Positions 24,602 to 34,200 of a stretch of DNA of 52,465 bases are shown one piece after another. Each line of letters opens with the position of its first letter. Within the stretch, counting starts at the first letter, position 1. The notes below the pieces were generated by a model that saw nothing but the letters and a program-made list of their open reading frames with translations, was not told the origin of the DNA and made no database searches. This DNA comes from a virus. The stretch covers positions 1 through 52,465 of IMG/VR virus record IMGVR_UViG_3300045944_000450; one strand, written 5' to 3'. The translations under genes were made by a program, and so were the position numbers.

Positions 24602-26734
24602 ATGCGTAGAGTGCCCTGGGTAGTTACGTTCCTCTGTGTCCTGGTGTGGCTGCTGCCTTCTTGGGCCTACGCCGCCAATGAGACGGCGACAGACCCGGTG
24701 GCGATGGTGCGGCAGCGGATCGGGGATCTCGTGGGCTCGTACATCACGAGCGGCTGTCTGCCGACGGTGCCTGCGTCGTCGCTGACCCTGGCGGCGTTTG
24801 CCTGTGAAGGGGCGGTGGCCGAGGGACGCAGTTCGATTCCGGTGAGTCAACCTGCGGCAACGGTCGGGCCGCTCAGTGCCACGGCGGGCAGCTACTGGAT
24901 TGCTCTCTACAAAGACCGCACCACGACGGTGGGCGGGTGGACGCACCAGTTGGGGACACACTATCTCTGGCAGGCCAGCGCGACGCAACCCGCCGATCCG
25001 GCAGGCGGGACGGTCATTGCCCAGGTGACGGTGGCAGGCTCGGTCATTACGGGGGTGGCCGATTACCGGCAGCCGGTGAGCTATGTCCAATCGGGCGTCT
25101 ACGATGTCACCGATCCCCTCTATGGGGCCCGGTGTGATGGCACCACGCATGATACGACGGCGATCCAGCAGGCCCTTGCTGGCGCCCGCACCGGCGCTGT
25201 GGTGGCCCTGCCGCAAGGCACCTGCCTGGTCAACGCACCGCTGGCGATCACCAAAGCCCTGGCCCTCCATGGCGCTGGCATCGGGCAAAGCATTCTGAGT
25301 CAGGCCACAGCGGCACAAGCGGTGCTCACGAACAGTGCTAGCAACGTTCGCCTCCAGGGCTTCACGGTGCGTCATCAGGGAACCCCGGTGGCCGGGGGCG
25401 ATGGCATTGTCATGACCTCCGCCAGTGGGGTCGATGCCGTCTACCTCGAACACGTTGAAGCGCTGCACAACTGGCGGGGCTTTGTCCTGGGCTGTGCCTC
25501 CTACGGCTGGGGCAGTCATCTGCGGGCGCAGCAGAATGACTCGCACGGCTTCGAGTTTACCTACGGGGCGGCCTGCGGGACGGCGCAATGGGACATCGGC
25601 CATAGTCTGTCGCAACTCAATAAAGGCACGGGCTTTGCGGGCGTCAACACGGCCTCGCCGAATGGCATTGGCCCGTGGCTGACCCAGACAGTCAGCTTTG
25701 GCAATGAGTTTGGCGGGTATTCGTTTGATGGCAGCGCGGGCCATCCGATTAACGATCTCCGGCTGAGTGGGGTCATTAGTAGTGGCGATAACCGGGGCGG
25801 GATTTTTCTGGATACCTACGGGACCGGACATCTCCTGACGGATCCCTGGGTCGAACTGGCGGGGCAACTCGCGGGGCTCCCGCAGGGCTCGGCAGGGACC
25901 GCCTCAGTGGCGAGTGGCACGGGGCATGGGCTGCGCGTCACGAGTAACACCCTGACAAGCGGCGTCACGATTACGGGCGGGCGCTACTGGAATAACTCCT
26001 GGAGCGGCGTCTCGATTGATGCGGCCTATGTGACGCTGACGGGCGGAACCAGTCTCGGCAATGGGTTAGCGCATGATGCCGACCTCTCACGCCGGGCCGG
26101 GGTCCACATTGGCAATTCCGGGGTCAGTGTGAGTGGGCATACGTTTGGGTATCTCAATGCGCCGGCGACGCTGCATCATATCCACCTGGGCGGCACGCTG
26201 CTGGATCTGGCCATTGGACAGAACGCCTATCAGCCTGGGCTCAGTAACGCGGATTTTATCCATGGGGCCGATGCGGTCCTGGCAACGACGGTGCAACCGA
26301 TCATGGCGGCGGGCCTCATGGTGCATACCGGTACGCCTGAGGCGTTTGCTCTGGGTCTGGTCGATGCGAATGTCGGGGCGCCCAATGGCCTCAAGTTTCT
26401 CCGGGCGGCCGCGGGCAATCTGGAAATCCTCGGGGCCGATGCCACCACGGTCTTGTCCCGGCTCTCCAATACCGGCACGCCGAGCTGGCCGGCGCGGCGG
26501 GGGCAGCTCACCATTGCCGATGCCAATACGACGGGCGTGGTCACGCTCAGTCCGAGCGAGCCCGATGCGAGTTACTTTGTGCAACTGACCGCCAGCGCCG
26601 CGGCTGGTGGACCTGCATCAGGGGCCTATACCGTGGGGGGCGTGGTGAAAACGTCATCAACATTTACTGTAACCGTGACAGCCGCCCCGGGGGCTGGCAA
26701 AAGCGTCACGTATGATTGGTTTGTGCATCGCTGA
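24602..26734 (+). CDS. tail spike with signal peptide and beta-helix (pectate-lyase fold)
   Basis: This 710-residue protein begins with a textbook Sec signal peptide: MRR, a hydrophobic core (VPWVVTFLCVLVWLLPSW), and an AYA-AN cleavage site near residue 24/25. After a beta-rich linker, residues about 165-500 match pectate-lyase-type phage spikes, with YDVTDPLYGARCDGTTHDTTAIQQAL followed by parallel beta-helix rungs. The C-terminal 120 residues are beta-rich. Such spikes bind or degrade host polysaccharide. An N-terminal signal peptide is unexpected for a tail protein, which would be assembled in the cytoplasm; see findings. The start at 24602 has GGAAGG upstream. Confidence 0.85.
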   Translation: MRRVPWVVTFLCVLVWLLPSWAYAANETATDPVAMVRQRIGDLVGSYITSGCLPTVPASSLTLAAFACEGAVAEGRSSIPVSQPAATVGPLSATAGSYWIALYKDRTTTVGGWTHQLGTHYLWQASATQPADPAGGTVIAQVTVAGSVITGVADYRQPVSYVQSGVYDVTDPLYGARCDGTTHDTTAIQQALAGARTGAVVALPQGTCLVNAPLAITKALALHGAGIGQSILSQATAAQAVLTNSASNVRLQGFTVRHQGTPVAGGDGIVMTSASGVDAVYLEHVEALHNWRGFVLGCASYGWGSHLRAQQNDSHGFEFTYGAACGTAQWDIGHSLSQLNKGTGFAGVNTASPNGIGPWLTQTVSFGNEFGGYSFDGSAGHPINDLRLSGVISSGDNRGGIFLDTYGTGHLLTDPWVELAGQLAGLPQGSAGTASVASGTGHGLRVTSNTLTSGVTITGGRYWNNSWSGVSIDAAYVTLTGGTSLGNGLAHDADLSRRAGVHIGNSGVSVSGHTFGYLNAPATLHHIHLGGTLLDLAIGQNAYQPGLSNADFIHGADAVLATTVQPIMAAGLMVHTGTPEAFALGLVDANVGAPNGLKFLRAAAGNLEILGADATTVLSRLSNTGTPSWPARRGQLTIADANTTGVVTLSPSEPDASYFVQLTASAAAGGPASGAYTVGGVVKTSSTFTVTVTAAPGAGKSVTYDWFVHR

Positions 26735-26745
26735 GGAGAGCCTGT

Positions 26746-27237
26746 ATGCGGGTGTCTGGTCGTGCCCTGGGAATAATGCTCCTAGTGGTGGTGCCTCTGG
26801 TCGCCATACTCGTATGGGCGCAGACCATCCACAAGGAGACCGTGGTCTGGGATTTTGTGAATGGGTTGAAAAGTCGCGGCGTGTGGGTCGCCACCGTCGA
26901 GGGCAGCCCTGGCGAGCCTGGTATGGGGGGCGAGGCGTGTCAGGCGCGGAATGTCTGGATCAACCTCGCCGGAGGAGGGGCTGATATTGTTGTGGGGGCA
27001 AGCCCGATTGCGATTCTCGGATCCAATGATACGCGCTGCCAGGCTATCATTCGCAACAAAGGGGGGGCGTCCATGCGCTGTCTGCCGACCAATCAGGGAA
27101 CGCCGAGCGCCAGTGTGGGCCAGGAATTTAGCGCTGGAGAGTTTCTCCTGATGGGCACATCGAGTCGTCCTGGCTGGCAGTGTATTCGCACGACAGGGGC
27201 CAATACTCTGGTCACGATTGTTGAGGAGACACCCTAA
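26746..27237 (+). CDS. exported or membrane-anchored small protein of the spike locus
   Basis: Start at ATG 26746 (GAGGAG upstream) rather than GTG/ATG inside the previous gene. The 163-residue protein has basic residues followed by a strong hydrophobic stretch (about residues 7-23, LGIMLLVVVPLVAILVW), then A-Q-T, fitting a signal peptide or an N-terminal anchor. The body is beta-rich, with four cysteines spaced for disulfides. It ends in a TAATG overlap with the remains of the next gene's start, so the gene order was once tighter. Family unknown. Confidence 0.7.
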   Translation: MRVSGRALGIMLLVVVPLVAILVWAQTIHKETVVWDFVNGLKSRGVWVATVEGSPGEPGMGGEACQARNVWINLAGGGADIVVGASPIAILGSNDTRCQAIIRNKGGASMRCLPTNQGTPSASVGQEFSAGEFLLMGTSSRPGWQCIRTTGANTLVTIVEETP

Positions 27238-27253
27238 TGCGTCGTTCCTCGGT

Positions 27254-27633
27254 TTGACCCTCCCCATAGCTACAGCTAGGGGATTCCCGACGCCACCTCA
27301 CGGTGGCTCTCGTGGCCCAGTCCAGGCCCGGAGGAATGATGCATAGCTATCACACCCATAGCCCATCGTTCCGCCTTACCGACCCGCTTCGCTCGCCACG
27401 GTGTCTAGAGAAGCGCACCGATGCGGTTCAGTTCGGGGTGTTGACAGAGATGTTCACCTGTCTGTTCAACCTATGGCCGCCTGTACGGCAAGTGCTCGTA
27501 GGTCAACAGAGAGGGGCAAACCATCCGACACGGCTGACACAACACGCATGGCAGCAGATTAAGTGTCTGACTCTCTGGCGTTTCACATTTTACGTGGTGG
27601 ACTCCCCACCACAACGCCTTATGCGAAGTATCA
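27254..27633 (-). mobile_element. non-autonomous IS200/IS605-like element with omega-RNA-like end
   Basis: Read on the minus strand, the segment ends in a hairpin block typical of TnpB-element right ends: GCCACC/GGTGGC (27307-27302/27297-27292), GTCGGGAATCCCCTAGC, a TAGC/GCTA loop, and GGGGAGGGTCAA at 27254. The opposite end shows a 7-bp hairpin GTGGTGG-GGAGT-CCACCAC (27612-27594) next to TTGAT (27634-27630), a TAM-like target. There is no TnpA or TnpB reading frame in the 380 bp. It separates a six-codon gene start (27237-27254) from the body of the gene at 27660. No search was run; the end motif is recognised from memory. Confidence 0.5.
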
Positions 27634-27659
27634 AAGAGCTGCTGAAAGTGTAGCACAGT

Positions 27660-29195
27660 ATGCCAAACAGAAACAGTAAACAAAGCCTAAACAAGCAGCA
27701 CAAAAACCTTAAACAAACCCTATTCGGCCTTCAGCCGAACGCTTCCTTGACCCCATCGCTAAAGCAAGGGGGTTGCGGAAGCGGTTTGCTCGTCCTCCTG
27801 GCGCTGGCGGTGCTCGCCGGCTTCCTCCTGGGACCGCGCCCCGTGCCGGCGCTGCTCTGGTTTTCCAGCGGTGGGGGCGGGGGAAGCGGTGGGGGCGGTG
27901 GCGGGCCAGTGACGGATGCCGACATTCCTGACCTCAACACGCTCTCGACGGGCCTGACAGGCGGGCGCTGCGTGGAAACGGATGCCCTCGGCTTTCTGAC
28001 CACTACAGCCGCGGCCTGTGGTGTGGGGGGGAGCAGTGGCGCAGGCGAGGTGATCGAGATCACCACGACGTATACCGTACCTGCGAGTGACTTTGTGGGA
28101 TCGAAGACGCTCGCGGTCAGCGCGGGAGCTTTTACGATCACCCTCACGTCTGTTGCCTCCCAGCCGGGCATGGGCACCTTTATTACGATTATTAATTATA
28201 GCGATGGCCCCGTAACCATTGCTCCAGATGGGCAGACCATCAACGAGGACATTACACCACTTGTCCTCCCTGGCTCAACCCCGCAAGCACCAAGTTCGGC
28301 ACGGATCGTCTCCACGGGGACAGCCTACATTGCCAGTCTCGCGGGACAAGATTTGCCGCTGAGTAAACTGCCCATCATTGAGAGCCAGACATTGCTTGGC
28401 CGTACGACGGGTGGCACAGGATCGACGGAAGTCCTGACCACGCCGCAAGTCAAGACTATGCTGGCCATTGACCAGGTGGATAATACCTCTGATGCGGCCA
28501 AACTGAGTGCAGTGGGTGTCTTAACCAATAAGCTGGTGCTCGACCGGGTCGTGACTCCGACCGTTGCCAGCAATACCATCACGCCCGACCTGGATCTTGG
28601 CGATGTTTTTACTCTTGATGCGATCTCCGCCAACCTCACCATCGATGCGCCCATCGGCACCGGGGGCAAGCCGTTTAACGAAGAGTGGATCATCTTTCGC
28701 TTCAAAAGCTCGACGCCTCGCACGCTCACTTGGAACGCCATCTTTACCGCTGAACATGGCATCCCCCTGCCCACGGCAACGACCGGCGATGGCACAACGG
28801 TGGACCGCATCAAATTCGTCTACAACTCGACTACAACGAAGTGGGGGCTGGTCGCTTCAACGATTGCGGTCATTCGGGACGTGACGACCTTGGCCTCTGG
28901 GACCACGTATACCTGTAATGCGGACCTCGCGTCCGCCTGTGAGATGCAGATGACGGGAGCCGCCGGCACACTCACCATTGCCGCGCCGACCGGCACGCCC
29001 AGGAATGGCCAGCAACTCATGTTCAGGATGCTGTGTACCAATGCCCAGTCTCTTAGTTTAAGTAGTATATTCATTGGGAGCCCAAACGTGCTTATTGGTA
29101 GCCTCATGTGCCCGGCAGACCTAACCAAGTGGTATGCCATTGGCGCTATTTATAGTTCTGTTTTGAATAAATGGCAAATTTACGCAACTAACTAG
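27660..29195 (+). CDS. tail-fibre-like protein, N-terminus altered by insertion
   Basis: The body (511 residues from ATG 27660) contains a hydrophobic helix with GGCGSGLLVLLALAVLAGFLLG (about residues 37-58), a Gly-rich spacer, and beta-rich segments. One is LLGRTTGGTGSTEVLTTPQVKTML-IDQVDNTSDAAK, a pattern common to phage fibre and adhesin shafts. The first about 35 residues are Lys/Asn/Gln-rich and AT-rich at the DNA level, unlike the rest, and are probably read-through of inserted DNA. The original start was probably MRRSS at 27237, joined to the hydrophobic helix to make a signal peptide. The C-terminus has four cysteines. Confidence 0.7.
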   Translation: MPNRNSKQSLNKQHKNLKQTLFGLQPNASLTPSLKQGGCGSGLLVLLALAVLAGFLLGPRPVPALLWFSSGGGGGSGGGGGGPVTDADIPDLNTLSTGLTGGRCVETDALGFLTTTAAACGVGGSSGAGEVIEITTTYTVPASDFVGSKTLAVSAGAFTITLTSVASQPGMGTFITIINYSDGPVTIAPDGQTINEDITPLVLPGSTPQAPSSARIVSTGTAYIASLAGQDLPLSKLPIIESQTLLGRTTGGTGSTEVLTTPQVKTMLAIDQVDNTSDAAKLSAVGVLTNKLVLDRVVTPTVASNTITPDLDLGDVFTLDAISANLTIDAPIGTGGKPFNEEWIIFRFKSSTPRTLTWNAIFTAEHGIPLPTATTGDGTTVDRIKFVYNSTTTKWGLVASTIAVIRDVTTLASGTTYTCNADLASACEMQMTGAAGTLTIAAPTGTPRNGQQLMFRMLCTNAQSLSLSSIFIGSPNVLIGSLMCPADLTKWYAIGAIYSSVLNKWQIYATN

Positions 29196-29230
29196 TACTA
29201 ATTTTATTTGTTCCTTAGAAGGGAGGCTCT

Positions 29231-29764
29231 ATGCGGCTTCGTGTATGTGTCGTTCTCCTGGGAGCACTCGTAGGAGTTCTGCCTACCCTGGGATGGGCTG
29301 AGTGTACCAGCGCACAAATTTTCACCGAGCTTTCGACTGATCCCCAAACACTCGGCTATGCCACCGCCTATGGTCAACCTATTACGCAGAACAGCAGCGG
29401 GAATGATCAGGCGGTGCTTGAGGTGATTAACCTGATTCGCCAGGGTGCGGCGTATCAAATCCAGCGCACGCTCGTCCCCGCGTATGAAGTGGCGGCGCAG
29501 ATGGACCCAGCGGAATTTAATGCCCTCACCAGCGTCAAGCAGCAGCAACTGGTCGCGCTGTATGCACCGCTCCAAGTCGATCTCTCTAGTACACGCATTC
29601 GGGATATTCTGTTTAATGGCACCACACCGATCTTTCCCAATCCCGGGGCCACCAAAAACAATATCCAGGCCATTGTGAAACGTCCAGGGTCCCGGGCAGA
29701 AGTCCTCTGTGGACGCATGCTCACCCTTGCTGATATTTCTCTTGCGATAAGGAACACCCAATAA
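29231..29764 (+). CDS. exported phage protein of the spike locus
   Basis: This 177-residue protein has a Sec signal peptide (MRLRVCVVLLGALVGVLPTLGWA, cleavage near residue 23) and GGGAGG 9 nt before its ATG. The mature part reads helical: EVAAQMDPAEFNALTSVKQQQLVALYAPLQVDLSS, later RPGSRAEVLCGRMLTLADISLAIRN. This is the pattern of a conserved small protein found in other phage tail regions without a signal peptide, where a TRANLxAL...SRAELFG end is typical. Two cysteines remain after cleavage. Function unknown; export is predicted. Confidence 0.7.
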   Translation: MRLRVCVVLLGALVGVLPTLGWAECTSAQIFTELSTDPQTLGYATAYGQPITQNSSGNDQAVLEVINLIRQGAAYQIQRTLVPAYEVAAQMDPAEFNALTSVKQQQLVALYAPLQVDLSSTRIRDILFNGTTPIFPNPGATKNNIQAIVKRPGSRAEVLCGRMLTLADISLAIRNTQ

Positions 29765-30273
29765 TGCAACGAGTTGTGTTCCTCTTTATGCTCTGGCTTG
29801 TCGCAGGTGTCCCGTGTGCGCAGGCGGTCAGCCTTCAGTACGCCATTGGCTCGTCGACGACGCTGCTCTCGACCGATCTCAATGCTCTTGCCAACAACGG
29901 CTACAGCGTGCCCTCCGCCACCTACGACAATACCATCGGTCAAGCAGGCAACGGGGCTACCCTGTGTCGCTTTGAACTCTTCGTCACCTTTGCGGCCAAT
30001 CCCACGGCGAACACGGCGGTCGTGGTGTGGCTCCAACGTTCCTATGATGGCACGAACTTTGAGTCTGCCCCCTCCAGTTCTATTGGTGCGGGCGCCTCTC
30101 TTCAACTCTCATTTCCGGTGAACAGTGGCATGACCGCGACACGTGGCGTTATCGACACCCCGTGCCCTCCAGGCAAATTTAAAGCCTCCCTCAAAAATGA
30201 TGGAACAGGGCAGGCGTTTACCGCGAGTGGCCATACGCTGAAAGTGACGCCCGTCACGCTCCAGGGGAACTAG
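29764..30273 (+). CDS. exported beta-sandwich protein of the spike locus
   Basis: This 169-residue protein starts inside the previous stop (TAATG) and has a signal peptide (MQRVVFLFMLWLVAGVPCAQA, about 21 residues). The body is a beta-sandwich with GATLCRFELFVTF, WLQRSYDGTNFESAPSS, and a closing PCPPGKFKASLKNDGTGQAF. The pattern of 'single-value noise' strands is known from phage fibre-associated domains. Two cysteines could form one disulfide in the mature protein. The gene is tightly packed with neighbours, so it is likely co-translated. Exact role unknown. Confidence 0.7.
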   Translation: MQRVVFLFMLWLVAGVPCAQAVSLQYAIGSSTTLLSTDLNALANNGYSVPSATYDNTIGQAGNGATLCRFELFVTFAANPTANTAVVVWLQRSYDGTNFESAPSSSIGAGASLQLSFPVNSGMTATRGVIDTPCPPGKFKASLKNDGTGQAFTASGHTLKVTPVTLQGN

Positions 30274-30275
30274 CG

Positions 30276-31190
30276 ATGCGTCGAGGTCTCTGTGTCGTAG
30301 TGCTGCTGTGGCTGTGTACGCTCGCGGCCGCCCAGACGTTCCAGACCCCAGGACTCCGCCCTGGTCCTGTCGACTTACAGCGCCCCGTCAACCTCCAGCA
30401 TCCTCTTGCCCAGGGACTTGTCGATTGGTGGCGCGTCGTGCGACCGCTCACCGGAGGGCAGTCCTGGAAAAGTCTGACGTCCGGGACGACTGGCGTGCTC
30501 ATCAACATGACCACGCTTGACACCACGGGCTTCACGTATTCCACGAGAGCCCCTGGCGCAGAGGGTGAGCTACGGTTCAATGGCACCAACAGTCATGTCA
30601 CGGTGCATACAGGGACCTTCGTGGGCAATCTTGCAGCATTTTCTGTCGTTGTAGGCTTTCGTACCACCACCACCGCTAGAAGTGTCCTCTATCAAGAGCG
30701 TCATGCCACGAACGGTTGGACCATCTTTATGGCGGTCAATGAAGATACCGCAGGCGACCTTACCTGCATAGTCAACGATGACGCCTCCGTGATTGGTACG
30801 CTCCAAATATCTGGCGGGAGTCCTGCGGTGAATGACGGCAAGTTCCATTATGCGGCCTTTGTCCAGACCTCCAAATCCGCCAGGGAACTCTTTTTTGATG
30901 GCGTGTCCGTCTCGACCAATAGTACGACCATCGGCACGATTACCATGTCCCAACGCGCCTTTGGTTCACGTCCGGCTGGGTCAGCCCTCTTCCTCAACGG
31001 TGCCATCAGTGAGGTGATGGTGTACAACCGTGCCCTCTCCGCCCTCGAAGCGCGGATGCTCTATGATTCAGCGCTCCAAGGCCATCCGCGCCTGCTCAAT
31101 CGTCCCTCACCATTCCAGGCGTGGATGGATGTGCTCTTCCGACAATCGCAGGGGAAGCTCTGGCCCTTCTTTCTGACACCGCCACAGTAA
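30276..31190 (+). CDS. exported LamG-like lectin-domain protein
   Basis: This 304-residue protein has a short signal peptide (MRRGLCVVVLLWLCTLAAAQ) and starts 2 nt after the previous stop. Residues about 85-270 match a LamG/concanavalin-like jelly roll: RFNGTNSHVTVHTGTF, AFSVVVGFRTTTT, GKFHYAAFVQT, ELFFDGVSVST and INGAISEVMVYNRALS. This fold commonly binds sugars, and here it would help host-surface recognition. The N-terminal linker is Pro-rich (FQTPGLRPGPVDLQRP). The C-terminus (PFQAWMDVLFRQSQGK) is hydrophobic and aromatic. It may decorate or follow the spike. Binding target is not predictable. Confidence 0.75.
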   Translation: MRRGLCVVVLLWLCTLAAAQTFQTPGLRPGPVDLQRPVNLQHPLAQGLVDWWRVVRPLTGGQSWKSLTSGTTGVLINMTTLDTTGFTYSTRAPGAEGELRFNGTNSHVTVHTGTFVGNLAAFSVVVGFRTTTTARSVLYQERHATNGWTIFMAVNEDTAGDLTCIVNDDASVIGTLQISGGSPAVNDGKFHYAAFVQTSKSARELFFDGVSVSTNSTTIGTITMSQRAFGSRPAGSALFLNGAISEVMVYNRALSALEARMLYDSALQGHPRLLNRPSPFQAWMDVLFRQSQGKLWPFFLTPPQ

Positions 31191-31205
31191 GTAGGAGCAT
31201 GAGTT

Positions 31206-34200
31206 ATGGTGAAATGTGTGCTGGGATGTATGCTGGTCCTCTTCATCTGGACGATTCCTGGAGAAGCCTTTGACTATTATATCTCCCTCACGGGGAGTGA
31301 CACCGCCTTTAATTGTGTAGACTCCAGGAATCGTATTGATCGCCCCAAACGCAACTTTCATGGAGCGAATGGGGCGATTGCCTGTCTCGTGGCCGGCGAC
31401 AGACTCTATGTCCGTGGCGGAAACTGGGGACCAAACGATTATATTAATGGCCAATCCTCCCCCATTCTCAAAAGTGGGACCTCCTGGACCAATGCGATTA
31501 CGATTGAAGGCTATCCTGGCGAAACCGCTGTACTCAAACCTGGCACAGCCGTAACAACCGTCGTCAATATTCCCAGTCAATCCTACATCATCGTGAAGAA
31601 CCTGCGCCTGGATGCGACCAACGCTGCTCATGGCACGGATTGTAGCAGTGGCACCTGTCAGAGCTACGGTACGGCGATCTCCATGGGCTCGCCTGGTGGG
31701 GGGCATCACATCCGCATTGAGAACTGTGATGTGGGTCCTGCCTTTTCGACCGTCATGTTTCTCACCAATGATAGCGAGGTCATCAATAGCAAACTCCATG
31801 ATTCAACGCGGAGCTACGGGATTTATGCCCCATGCGCACGTTGCATTATTGACGGGAATGAATTTTATAACAATCATGGCCATGGCATTCAGCTCTATTC
31901 TGCCTCCGATAAGACGCCTACACACGATTCCATTATCCGCAATAACATCGTGTACAACAATGGTTCTACCGAGCGGGGGATTCCTGCGATAACGGTTGGC
32001 ACGGGGGACCGTATTAAAATTTATAATAACCTCGTGTATAACCATGCCTATAGTGGGGGCATATACATTGGAACGAATACCCCTGTGAAGGATGTGGAAG
32101 TCTATAATAATACGATTTATAACAATAATGGCTCAGGCATCAAACTGGGCGACAGGTCAACGGGAGCCAAACTCTACAATAATATTAGCTACAACAATTC
32201 TGTCAGTATTGAAAACTCGGGGAGTGCGGGCGCCACGACTGGCACGAATCTCTGTCAGCATGCCCAATTTGGCTGTACGATTGTAGCCAATCCGCTGTTT
32301 GTTAATCCTACTGCCACGCCGCCCAACTTACAGTTGCAGTCTGGAAGTCCTGCCAAAGATGCAGGCACCACCCTTGCGCTTGTCACAACGGACTTTGCAG
32401 GACCACCAAACTATACCAGTGTGCCACGGCCTCAACCCCAGACGGCTGCTGGCAAATATGATATTGGGGCCTATGAGATTGTCCAGGCAACGGGACCTGT
32501 CGCGAATACCAATCCGATCTATGTTGCCAAGACAGGCTCGGATAGTAACAATTGCTTTGCCGCTGAGAGTCAGAGCACTCCCAAGCTGACCATCGGCAGT
32601 GCCCTCAGTTGTATGACGGTTGCTGGCAAAAAACTCTACATCAAAGCAGGTACCTACGTTGAGGCACTCAACAGCCCTATCACTGGTGGCGCCAGTTGGA
32701 ATGCTCCCACGGTCATCAGTGCCTTTGACACGGATGTGGTGATGATCCAGCCCGCTTCGGGCAGTGCCGTGCTCACGCTCAATGGGACCAGCACCAACAT
32801 CTATAAATACACTTCCTTTGAAAAACTCATCTTTGATGCGACCAACACGGATGCAGGGATCGTGCAAGGTCCAGCAGCTTTTGTGTCCTTTATTCGCTAC
32901 CTGAATGGCCAGGTGCGGAATGCGGCCGTCGGTAGTGGCATCAGCGGGCTGCATGCGGGCTCTGAACTGGTAGGCATGTATGTCCATCATAATGCGACCA
33001 ATGGCCTCGCGTTTTGCGGCCAGGGTGTCACCATTCGTGACTCAGAGATGTCGTTCAATGGTAGCTACGGGATTCAACTCTATGACCCTGGCACACCAGG
33101 CTGTGCCACCAATACCGCTATCTTTAAGAACCGCATCCATGATAATCAGAGCAACGGTGGCGTCCTCCTGGGGGGTGGGGATAACGTCCAATTTTACAAC
33201 AATCTCGTCTACGGGAATGTGGGCGGGGGCATCAAACCCGTGCGCTATGGCCCGCCGACGAACGTGAAGATTTACAACAATACGATCTACAACAATACGG
33301 CTGATGGGATCATCGTGGCTGGAGATGCCACGGGCACGGAACTAGTCAATAATATCCTCTACCTCAATCCTGTGGCGATTACGGACAGCGGTGTAGGGAC
33401 CATTATGACCACGAATCTCTGCGGAGCGCCTGGCGTAGGCTGCGAGAAGGTGGGTGATCCACTCTTTGTCAACGCTGGTGCTGGCAACTTTCAACTGCAA
33501 GCGCTCTCGCCTGCTCGCAATGCAGGTACGACCAAAACACTCGTGGCAACCGACTTTGCTGGCGTAGCTCGTCCACAACCACCGAGTCCGACTGGCAAAT
33601 ATGACATCGGGGCGCATGAGTTTGTCGAAGAGATACCGCCAGAAGAGGGGAATACGAATACCATTTATGTTGCGAAGACTGGCACTGATAGCACCGCAAC
33701 TGGTCATTGTATTGTCGCTGAGAGCGAGTCCACTCCCAAGTTGACTATTGCCAATGCCTTGTTGTGCATGACGGTCCCTGGCAAGAAACTCATGATTAAA
33801 ACGGGCACCTACGTAGAGAACATCGAAACCAAAACGCAACCGATTACTGGGGGGAATGGTCCCTCGTACACGGATGCCACGACGATCCAGGCGTTTGGCT
33901 CAGATATTGTGACGATTCAACTCCCCGCAGGCGGTGCGGCGGGCATCGCACTCTTTCTCAACAATAGTGATCATCATCTGCTCTTTAAAAACCTTATTTT
34001 TGATAGCGCGAATAAGGCGTCGAGCAACGTGATCGCTCTTATGCCTGGAACGCACCATATTCGCTTTGAAGGATGTGAGGGTAAGAATACCCTCACAGGT
34101 TTTGAAGTTGTCTTTATTAATCAGGCCAACAACATCGAGTTCGTCCACAGCACCTTCCACCATAGTGCCACCGATGCCATTTTCCTCAAAGGGCCCCTTG

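Noticed and set aside
27303-27653. 116-codon plus-strand frame in the IS200/IS605-like segment
   Set aside because: It has no ribosome site, no protein-like pattern and crosses the element's hairpins.
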